Shown: positions 1-8,006 of the stretch, in pieces
Layout of the letters: each line of letters starts with the position of its first letter
Position numbering within the stretch: position 1 is the stretch's first letter
NCBI GenBank assembly: GCA_034769895.1
Contig: CM068374.1
Coordinates: forward strand, 353,572,302 to 353,636,301
DNA length: 64,000 nucleotides
Source of the DNA: Magicicada septendecula
Lineage: Eukaryota; Arthropoda; Insecta; Hemiptera; Cicadidae
Direction: 5' to 3'
Notes under the pieces: model-generated
Told to the model about the DNA's origin: nothing
The model's input: the letters and a program-made list of their open reading frames with translations, nothing else
Database searches by the model: none
Made by a program: the position numbers and the translations under genes

Positions 1-1155
1 GTATTTTCTGCTCTCTGTTGCTAATGGCACCTGCCAGTATCCAGCGGTCAGGTCTAATGACGTCATGTATCTGATTCCGCTAAACTTCTGTAAAATCTCA
101 TTTATGGGTTCCGGAGATTCCCTGTCAGGTATAATAATTTGATTAATTTTTCGAGCATCTAAACATAACCTTACCTTGCCATCCTTTTTTATCACTACTA
201 CCAAAGGATTTGAGTAAGGTGATACTGAGCGTTCAATTATGCCTCCCTGCATCATCCGGTCTAGTTCCTCCTGTACAGCCCTCCTCTTCGAAAACGGCAC
301 CGGGTAGCTCCTCTGCATGTATGGTGCGTGGTCCCGAACTTTCAGCTCACAGATGTAGTCCTTCGCTTTCCCTGGTGATTCATCAAACACCTCTCTGAAC
401 CGCTCCACAACTGCCCACAGCTCCTCTCGCTGAGTATTTCCTACAACTGTATCTTCATTAAAAAATTTGTTGGCTCTATCTGCCCACACACTCTCATTAC
501 TCTCATGCATTTCTACCTCCTCATTTTCTAGGCTATCACTCTCTAGACATATATTTATCTTGGTCTCTATCTCTCTATCGCCTGTCTGCTTGTGTAACAT
601 TTTTATTCCCGTGACTTTACTTTCATTTACTACTTTCTTAAACTCTATTCTGACTGGTTTATTCCCCTTTTCAAATTTTACTATTTGTTTATTGAAATCT
701 ATTACTGCTCCGTTTCTTTCCAAAAAATCATTTCCAAATATTACATCTAGACTCAACCCTTTAACTACTAGGAAAGTGTTTTCAAATTCAACTTCATTTA
801 ATAAAATATTTAATTGTACTTGTCTGGTCATTCTCTTACTTCTTACCCCAGTTACCCCCACTACTGTAACCCCCGCAACTGGTAATGATGGTATATTTTT
901 ATTGACCTCTTTTAATTCACCCATAACATTTTCCGAAATTACTGAGATCTCGCTACCGGTATCAATTAAAGTTTTATAATTCTTACCTTCAATGTTAACT
1001 GTCACCTCAGTCAATCCTGTTCTGTGTTCCATCACCTGGTTCTCCTCTTCTTCTAACAATTCTTTTGCCATGTCCACCTTGATAACGTTGTTCGCATATT
1101 CGTTGGTTACTTGGACCCGGTTTTCCGTTGACAATGGTTGGGCCCGCTTCTCCAT
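1..1155 (-). CDS. pol: Pol: protease and start of reverse transcriptase (element A), cut by window edge
   Basis: Open minus-strand frame of 385 codons with no stop, entering from the window edge. It would cleave Gag-Pol and copy element RNA into cDNA in cytoplasmic particles. Seen: a retropepsin-type active site D-T-G-S at about residue 65 with a downstream G-N-D-F-L-E segment; the RT N-terminus around residues 320-370 with R-L-C-L-D-A-R-K-I-N and later G-Y-W-Q. RT follows protease directly; order with integrase cannot be seen, but similarity to element B makes it Ty3/gypsy-like. The first ATG is at 1155, but the frame is open upstream to the slippery site at 1167-1173, so it is probably made as a Gag-Pol fusion by -1 frameshift. 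RT catalytic YxDD, RNase H and integrase lie outside the window. The frame shown is undamaged, unlike its gag. Confidence 0.9.
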   Translation of the reverse strand, partial: MEKRAQPLSTENRVQVTNEYANNVIKVDMAKELLEEEENQVMEHRTGLTEVTVNIEGKNYKTLIDTGSEISVISENVMGELKEVNKNIPSLPVAGVTVVGVTGVRSKRMTRQVQLNILLNEVEFENTFLVVKGLSLDVIFGNDFLERNGAVIDFNKQIVKFEKGNKPVRIEFKKVVNESKVTGIKMLHKQTGDREIETKINICLESDSLENEEVEMHESNESVWADRANKFFNEDTVVGNTQREELWAVVERFREVFDESPGKAKDYICELKVRDHAPYMQRSYPVPFSKRRAVQEELDRMMQGGIIERSVSPYSNPLVVVIKKDGKVRLCLDARKINQIIIPDRESPEPINEILQKFSGIRYMTSLDLTAGYWQVPLATESRKY

Positions 1156-1173
1156 TGTCTTCCTTAGTTTCCC
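1113..1173 (-). promoter_or_regulatory. Programmed -1 frameshift signal at gag/pol of element A (heptamer plus pseudoknot)
   Basis: Reading the minus strand, the gag stop TAA (1166-1164) is immediately preceded by G-GGA-AAC in the gag frame (1173-1167), a canonical X-XXY-YYZ heptamer. Seven nt later GACAATGG (1159-1152) pairs perfectly with CCATTGTC (1137-1130), an 8-bp stem. GGGCCC inside its loop (1145-1140) can pair with GGGTCC downstream (1118-1113), one pair being G-U, giving an H-type pseudoknot. A -1 slip enters exactly the protease frame. The sequence match is direct; use in vivo is inferred. Confidence 0.8.
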
Positions 1174-2862
1174 GTGGATGGGCCTGCTACAGCTGGATGA
1201 TTTCCTCCCCTTCCTCTATTATAATGTCCTCCTCCTCTGGGCGCTCCTCTATAAAATTCTCCTCCCCTCGACTGTTGATTTGGTGGTAGGTTCGTTCTCT
1301 CGTTCCTGGCGCACTCCCTGTTTCGATGACATCTGAAACAATTTGTTCTATTAGCATAATTGTCGGTTTCACAATCTCTACACCTCAAACAACTCTCGCC
1401 CCTATTATCGAAGCTTCCTCCCCGCGCTCCTCTATGAAAATTCTGTGTATAGTTCCCTCCATTGTGCATATTAGTTTGTTATATACGTCTGCTGTCCTCC
1501 TGGTCCTTAATATTCTGAAAAACATCCAATATTTTTTCTAATTCATTGACATCGCTTACCTCTCTGGTCATTAACGTGATCTGTACTTCCCTCGGTAGAT
1601 GCTTACTGATGTGGCGTACAAACGACTGGGATGGCAACGGTGGTTCTAAGTACTTAGCTTCGTTGTATAGCTTCATGGTATACACGGTAATATTCCGGTT
1701 GTTTCTCCCAAAGCTCCCGGTTCCCATTATTTGGCTTCGTAGTATCTCCTGCTCCTCCTCCGACCAGTATTTAATCCGAAAGGCTTTTTCAAAATCTTCA
1801 TACCTCTCCCATTCGTTTCGATGTGTCTCCGCCCATATCTCCGAATTGCCCTTAAAACATTTCAAAATTTTTATAAGTTTAACCTCCCAACTGCTACCAT
1901 TAAATCTGTCAAATTCCCGTACTCGATTCAAAAATTGCATTGGATGCACTCTACGATTTTCACTACTAAAAGTTTCTAATTCTATTTCATTGTTTGTGTC
2001 TCGTGTCATGAATATGCGTTCAGTAACATTGTTTAAATTTTGTTTTCTTACTAAGCTTAATTCGTCTCTCATACTACTAATGTTTTGTTCAAGTGAATAT
2101 AATTTTTTGTCATTACTATATTCAGACTGTACATTATTTTTTGATATGACTTCAATAGATTCATTTACTGCTTGTATTTCTGTCTTATAATTATTTTCAA
2201 TTTCATTTATTTTAGAGTCTACTTTATTTTGGTGTTCATCAATATTCTGACTAATTTTTTCAACTGTCATTACTACGCTACTCAGCTTACATTCAGTTTC
2301 AGTATTACATTTATTAATTTTAGATTCTATGTCATTGTTATACTCATTCATTGAATTTATTAACATCTCATTATTCTCCTTTATTTGCTTCTCAACTCTA
2401 TCTATCTGACTATCTATTTCATTAAATTTACCATCTATCTGCTGCATTGAATTATCTAACTTGGTTTCTACTTGGTTAATTTTATTAGTTCATTCTACTT
2501 TGGTATGTTCACAACGTCTATTAATTTCTTGAATCTCACCTTTTAACTCATCAAACTTGGTATTGATTATTGAATTTTGCATATTGAATTTAGCGTCAGA
2601 ATCACTCTTCTGTTCTTTATTTTGTTCTAAAAGCAATTGTAACATGCTCATTACATCACTATTGAACTGTACATTATATTTTGTTGAAGTCGGGGTCAGT
2701 TGCACACCCGAATCTTCAGTTACATTACTCTGGTCACTCATGCTTAATTCTGTTTTATCCTTTACTCGCACTTGGAGTCGAATGTATTTCAAAATTGCTC
2801 ATGTTTGAGTCGTCAAAATTTTCGACACTATTTTCATTTACTTTATTCTCGTTATCTGACAT
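1164..2862 (-). pseudogene. gag: Gag of element A, broken by one frameshift and two in-frame stops
   Basis: Structural polyprotein that would package element RNA. The start at 2862 is chosen because its N-terminus matches the intact ORF of element E (M-[SA]-D-N-E-N; later V-T-E-D-S-G-V-Q-L-T-P-T-S-T-K). A frameshift lies near 2760, an in-frame TGA at 2490-2492 and an in-frame TAA at 1479-1481; reading continues in the same frame after each stop. Order: acidic N-terminus, coiled coil (about 2600-2050), capsid-like domain (about 2000-1480, with K-Y-W-S-E-E-E-Q and an L-E-P-P-L-P segment as in Gags B-D), then an RGG-rich tail with a RanBP2-type zinc finger (1164-1469). It ends at the frameshift heptamer. 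Lesions suggest an inactive copy, although pol is open; readthrough of the TAA cannot be excluded. Confidence 0.85.
1329..1391 (-). other. RanBP2-type zinc finger with flanking RGG motifs in Gag A
   Basis: The minus-strand frame reads C-L-R-C-R-D-C-E-T-D-N-Y-A-N-R-T-N-C-F-R-C, which contains C-x2-C-x3-N-x6-C-x2-C exactly, the RanBP2/FUS-type zinc finger spacing, including the invariant Asn and the N-[FY]-A-x-R-T core. RG/RGG motifs lie on both sides (R-G-A-R-G-G before; R-G-G, R-G-A-P-R-G-G-G and R-G-R-G-G after). In cellular proteins these fingers bind single-stranded RNA (GGU-type). It sits where retroviral Gags carry CCHC knuckles, so a nucleocapsid role is inferred. Confidence 0.8.
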
Positions 2863-3054
2863 TTTTTTTTTTATAATTGATATTCAAAATATTAGTAATC
2901 TAATTCATTAATTTAATTAATTTTTTGTAATGTACTTTCTATATTACTTTCGGTATAGCTTTGCGTACATAACGCATTTTTATTTTGCTACGCTAACCTA
3001 ACACATTTTTGTATCTTTCGTAGATGTGGAATTTAATTAAATATATTAAAATTC

Positions 3055-3073
3055 GTGCCTGTCACGGGCGCCA
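3055..3073 (-). other. Primer binding site, element A
   Basis: The minus strand reads TGGCGCCCGTGACAGGCAC two bases inside the LTR end. It resembles the PBS for tRNA-Lys(UUU), TGGCGCCCGAACAGGGAC, differing by a short substitution/insertion after TGGCGCCCG and one later base. Element E has the same layout. The tRNA assignment is inference. The leader between PBS and gag start (2863-3054) shows nothing else. Confidence 0.7.
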
Positions 3074-3075
3074 TT

Positions 3076-4251
3076 TGTTATAATCTATAACATATTTAAA
3101 TTTATTAAATACAAAATACAATATAATTTCCACCTACCTCCACGATCTCTTCTATCAGGGTCCAGGATCCAATCACAAGTACGTTAGATACAAGCATGTG
3201 TTAAGGTTATCGCAATAACTGATTCGACACATTGTTATGAAGAGAAATTACTATTTTTTAATTAATCAGAATCATTTTAAAATTTTGTTCAAAACTTTGC
3301 TCAGTGTTTTACAGATTAAGTTACATGTTTCTTTGTTCTGTTGGCATCTTCTATGTACTAACTTACTCTAATATCTTACCTTACTGATCACTATATAAAA
3401 CAGATATACAGACAGAGCCCAGCCTGCAAATTTTCACACTCACTCAAACACACTAAATTATAAACCCCTTAACATTTTGAATGATATTCCTCCCCCGTCG
3501 ACCATGCGGTCTTCACGCCCGCACTCATTGTTCGGGTAAATGTCTTGTTATTTTCCAAAATTAACGATCTGAATGGGTTCGGTTCTTCTAAAGGACCGCG
3601 GTCACACAATTTTTTACTGTTATTTCTTCATTACCGGTAAAATTATGAAACTTTATCAGGAGCCTAACTTAGCTCGGTGTGTGCTGGCCGACACGTATAG
3701 AGTAACTGGGCTGGCGTCTTGGTTGGGCCGTAGGAAGTTCGTAACCACTGCTCGTTTGATTTCGTCGTCTTTCCAGCTGAATTGCTGTGGCTTACGAGCT
3801 CTATGCATGAAACATAGTAGTTATATCAGCCAAATGGGTAGACGATATTTGTCGCTGCTAGACTGATGTCACTAGCAGTAGGCGGGGCTTAACTACATTT
3901 CCTGTCGTTGGCTGGTTGGTGTTACAAATTGTTCATTCCAGCACCATTTTTTACAGCGCCGTCTGAGTTTCTCGGCGTCACTACAGCGCACATGCTTGAG
4001 ATGTTAAGTGCGTGCATCGTCACACTCACGCACATTTCTGAGAATTCGAGGGGGGTACGAATTCCTTGCCGAGTTACCCAACAGAAATTGCGCCTTGCCT
4101 TTGTTTCAACACTGTTCCTTGCCACGTGTTTTGTTCCAATGGAAATAACGTTTGTACAATATTTTTGCAAAACCCCAGAAAATGAAATAAATAAAAATAC
4201 AAATACCCCATAACTGTAATAAATATAAGGACCCAATTTTGACACGTTACA
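3076..4251 (-). repeat. 5' LTR of element A
   Basis: 1176 bp with TG...CA ends: TGTTATAATC at 3076 and ...CACGTTACA at 4251 on the plus strand. It abuts the PBS on the left and ends next to the PPT region of element B on the right. It is clearly homologous to the LTRs of element E (shared blocks such as ACGTTAGATACAA, and the TATA-like and CTTACCTT blocks). Minus-strand TATA-like sequence lies near 3392-3398 and an AAGGTAAG splice-donor-like word at 3375-3382. The 3' LTR is outside the window, so age cannot be measured. The position suggests A inserted into the extreme end of B's 3' LTR. Confidence 0.85.
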
Positions 4252-4263
4252 GTTGGAATATAT

Positions 4264-4276
4264 GACTCCCCTCTCC
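4264..4276 (-). other. Polypurine tract, element B
   Basis: The minus strand reads GGAGAGGGGAGTC, the expected plus-strand primer for LTR reverse transcription, next to the LTR side. Element D has GAGAGGGGAGTATA immediately before its LTR, which supports the reading. B's own 3' LTR is not visible because element A begins about a dozen bases further on. Confidence 0.65.
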
Positions 4277-4735
4277 AAATTTTTGAGTTCTGTCATTTCC
4301 ATTTTTATTTATAATTCTGGCTATAATTTTACAAAATCTTTCTAAGTGGTATCTGTAATTATATGGCTTCATATCTGGTTTATTTTATCTAAATCCCTTT
4401 AGTTTAAATGTATTTAAGTGAGTAATTTCTCTGTTTTGATGAGGTTTAGTTTTTCATCATTTTGCCTAGATTTTTTAACAAGTTTTTTCTTACAAATTTT
4501 TATACAAACAATACATACTGTGTTATATCCTCTCTGACTTTTTAAACATGGTATTATAAGCTAAACATTTTTTTTAATTAAACATAACAATAATTAGTAT
4601 TGGTTTCAATACTATAAACGGTTAAACAAATAAGAAATATTTCCAAATGATTGTTGTCTTCAACCATTCAGACATTTTTTACAATCAACACTTATTACTA
4701 ACATAGAAATATTATTTACAAAGGAGGTTTTTTCC

Positions 4736-4806
4736 CAACTAACATCTTATTTACTTATTACTATAAATACAAGTAATAAATATATTTACAGTTATGATGT
4801 TAGTTG
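4736..4806. other. Stem-loop in 3' region, copy 1
   Basis: CAACTAACATC (4736-4746) is perfectly complementary to GATGTTAGTTG (4796-4806), and the interior has a second complementary pair around TTATTACT and AAGTAATAA. The structure is kept in copy 2 (15871-15942) with a one-base bulge. Function unknown. Confidence 0.55.
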
Positions 4807-6255
4807 TTCCAAACTTAATAAATGTTCTTACCCCTAATACATTTTCTAAATCCTTATTCTATATTCACAAAACCTTATACCTATATTCTTATTTGCTATC
4901 TCTTATACTAAGTTTGATTATGCAGTTTCTAAAACTGTCTTTTAAATATGGTATTGGGTAATTGTACCCTGTCACTGTATATTTAAATCTGTTTTTATTC
5001 ATTATTTAAAGAAATGTCTCTTCAAACAGATTTATAGTTTGTTATTATTAAATGTATCACATTCACATGGTACAAATTATAAGTCATTTAAAGTTGTATA
5101 TTTCATTATATACACAGTTTGTGGATGCCAAGGATGAAACATAAGGTTTATTTTTTATAATACCCAAACTAGCACTGGTTCACTTTACACTTTTTGATGC
5201 TATTTATAAATGGTTGTTTAGTCTTATTAACATCAATAAATTGGTTTGTGTGTCACAATGAAGATTTGTTCTTTGGGCATTATATTATTGTTTCATCTTG
5301 GTTCACTGGCAACTCTTACTCTATACACTTTTTTCTCTTAATTTTATTGTACATGTGGTTACTGTTCAAGACTATTTCGTTATACTTTTTATTATTTGTG
5401 GTTTTTATTTAGATTGGGATATGGGGATATGGGTGTTTTTTATAAGAGCATTCCTTCTTCTTCAGGATGCTGTCTTCTTCTTCTTTCTTCAATGGTATCT
5501 TCTTTTCTTCTGTCTTCTTGGAATGGTATCTTCTCCATCTTCTTCTTGATGCCATCGGGTTTCTTGGGATTACTTCATCTTCTTCTGGTTTCTAGAAATA
5601 CATCACCTTTATTGGTGGATCTTGCCTTATTCAGGGTTTCTTTTTCATTTAATTATCCTCGTTGTGGGTTTAGTCATATTCTGTGTTGCCTCTTTACATA
5701 CTCCTTACCTTCCTGGGTTATATTTTTAAAAACCTTGGGTTATTATACTGGTTTCGATCACTCATCACTAGTAACTTATTTTATTTGAACTTATACTTTT
5801 TTCTTAATAACAATGATTTGTTATTAATTATTGCACAGTTGCTATGAATTAATTCTTTATATTAAATTTAATGCTTTCTTCGGATTTAAATGTTATAATC
5901 TTATTATTCTAATGATCAATGCCATTCATTATTATGCATTTATCTGTCACGTTACAGAATGCTCTCCTCCAGAAGTAATTATTTCAGACATGTTTATGGA
6001 TAAAATAATTTCTTATGATAATTTAATTATTTCTTATATTTCATTCTCCTCTCCATTTCTATATCGACTTTTTATATTTGTGTTTAATTAATTTTATATA
6101 TATAGTTACTTATTTTACTTTGATCCTTCTTGGATAGTTAGTGTCTTCTGAGATATTATTATTATTGTAATACATTTTCTTTCTTTATAAACTTCGTGTT
6201 GCATCCTTGGGATATTAATTCCCTAACATTCCCTATCACGTGGGCTGGGGCAGTT

Positions 6256-6337
6256 CAGAGGGGCACTGTAGGCTACACAATCTCTGCTGGCCATACACCA
6301 CTTCTACAATTTGAGTCCAGAGGCACATTCATCTCTG
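6256..6337 (-). other. Conserved non-coding island with two CAGAG/CTCTG hairpins (element B)
   Basis: Within AT-rich DNA a GC-richer block carries CAGAG (6256-6260) with CTCTG (6282-6286), and CAGAG (6318-6322) with CTCTG (6333-6337). A homologous block with the same two pairs lies in element D (21509-21587) although the surroundings have diverged. The wider conserved block is about 6195-6345. Likely an RNA-level signal; its role is not known. Confidence 0.55.
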
Positions 6338-7154
6338 CTCAAAAAACATAATGCTGCTGGAATTATCTTCAGTCAGTCATCGAATAAATAAATAAAAAGT
6401 AGTCTCATTTTTGACTAATAAAAATATCTTTGGATTCTTCACTTCGTAGTTTCTCAGATTATCTCACATTTTCTATCTTAATAAATCTTCATAATTATTA
6501 TTATACTCATTATATATATATATATATTTTTCTGAACTCTTAACTTGTCTGATATATTGATTTTAATTATGGGTGAAACCTTTTCTTAATAATTCTTGTT
6601 ACTGGTTACAGTGTAACTCTTTTTCTTCTCCATCTGAATTCTCTTTATACTTCCTTCTGGTTACTTACAGTGTTAGCATGGTCTTTACATATAGCATTTT
6701 CTTATTCAGTATTTGAATGGTCTTAATATATTATATTTAATTTTTAAATTTGTATCTTTATATTAGATATTCAGGTTGTTATTTTGATCATTTTATTTAA
6801 ACATTTTGTTCTTTCCTTTCTCTTAGAAAGTTATTAATCCGCCTTCGCATTCATTAACATTAATTCATTTATATTATATTTCATGTGGTATTTCTTCTCT
6901 TTGCATTTCATATAGGTCTTATTATTATCATTTGTTCAAAATCATCTTCTCCATATGTGTGGTATGAGTTGTTCTTCTTTGCTTCTTCAGAACTGAGTAA
7001 TATTGTTTTCCTTTTTCTTGATTAACTGTTTCCATTATCGTTTCATAAGTAATTAGTCATAGGTTGTTCTCATTATTATTTTATTGTTTTTCCTTCTTGG
7101 ATTTGTATAATTTTATTATAATAACAGATCCTTTTCTTTGCTTCCAAATTTTTT

Positions 7155-7233
7155 CCTTCTCTTGTATATCACACTCTTTTTGTTTTTCTTCTCTACTCCT
7201 TCAAATGCTAGATATTCACATTTATTCTGGATT
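7155..7233 (-). other. Purine-rich conserved motif (element B copy)
   Basis: The plus strand has CTCTACTCCTTCAAATG followed about 15 nt later by TTATTCTGGAT. The same pair of words occurs twice in each D unit (22076-22156 and 22279-22361). On the element strand it reads GAAGGAGTAGAG, which resembles an internal polypurine tract. Confidence 0.5.
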
Positions 7234-7319
7234 AAAGTTAATTCTCTTTTCTGAATTAATCATTTTATTTTCTTCTAAATTCAAATTCTTCTTACTTATT
7301 TGCCTTAAAGTTTTTTCAC

Positions 7320-7990
7320 AAAATTAGTTATAGTAAGTTGGTCTTACTTCATTTTTAAATTTTTTGTATATTAAATTCCAAAATTCCTTTCTTTTATTTT
7401 TCCATAAAGTTGTTTCTCATAAATATTAGGTAGTAAGATGTGCTTACATTTATTTTAGAATTTTTGTGTTATTCAAATTCTAAATTCCTTCTTTTATAAT
7501 TCCATAAAGTGTTTTCTCCAAAATATTTGGTTGTAAGTTGTACTTACTTATTTTAGAATTTTCATGTTATTCAAATTCTAAATTCCTTCTTTTATAATTC
7601 CATAAAGTTTTTTCTCAAAATATTAGGTTGTAAGTTGTTCTTACATCATTTTAGGATTTTTATGTATTAAATTCAAAATTCTTTCTTTCATTTTGGCCAA
7701 AAGGTTTTTTTCTCCAAATTATTAGGTTGTAAGATGTGCTTACATTTGTTTTAGGATTTTTCTGTTGTATTCAAAATTCTTTCTTTTATAATTGCCATAA
7801 AGTGTTTCCTCAAAATTATTCGGTAGTAAGTTGTACTTACAATTATTTTAGAATTTTTATGTTTTAAAATTCTTTCTTATTTTGCCATAAAGTTTTTTCT
7901 CTAAATATTAGGTTGTAAGTTGTTCTTACATCATTTTAGAATTTGTATGTTATTCAAATTCTAAATTCCTTCTTTTATAATTCCATAAAG
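7320..7990. repeat. Minisatellite, about seven units of 90-100 bp
   Basis: Diverged tandem units, each with GTAAG-N5-CTTAC-type dyads (for example GTAAGTTGTACTTAC), then ATTTTAGAATTTTTATGTT, then AAATTCTAAATTCC and CATAAAGTTTTTTCTC. Unit starts fall near 7330, 7430, 7530, 7625, 7725, 7820 and 7910. The array ends just before the pol stop at 8007. The units have different sequence and length, so this is not a CRISPR array. Confidence 0.85.
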
Positions 7991-8006
7991 TGTTATAATT
8001 CCAAAC

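Larger units (their letters stand above)
4254..5951. repeat. 3' internal segment, copy 1 (element B)
   Basis: Nearly identical along its length to 15385-17072, both starting TGGAATATATGACTCCCC and diverging after TTATCTGTCACG. Differences are scattered substitutions and small indels. This segment links elements B and C as members of one family. Beyond 5951 copy 1 continues into B's 3' region, whereas copy 2 jumps into protease sequence. Confidence 0.9.
4252..8006 (-). other. Long untranslated 3' internal region of element B
   Basis: 3.75 kb between the pol stop and the PPT, with no minus-strand ORF of note. An env-like gene was looked for and not found. The plus strand is T-rich (element RNA A-rich). 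It holds a hairpin (4736-4806), a purine-rich tract on the element strand (about 5450-5550), a conserved island with two short hairpins (6256-6337), a motif shared with element D (7155-7233) and a minisatellite (7320-7990). The 4254-5951 part is duplicated at 15385-17072. Confidence 0.75.

Noticed and set aside
7320..7990. CRISPR-like array
   Set aside because: Units are diverged throughout, lack unique spacers between identical repeats, and the genome is eukaryotic.
4252..8006. Possible env gene after pol, as in insect errantiviruses
   Set aside because: No minus-strand frame of useful length and no signal peptide or membrane segment in the element's sense.
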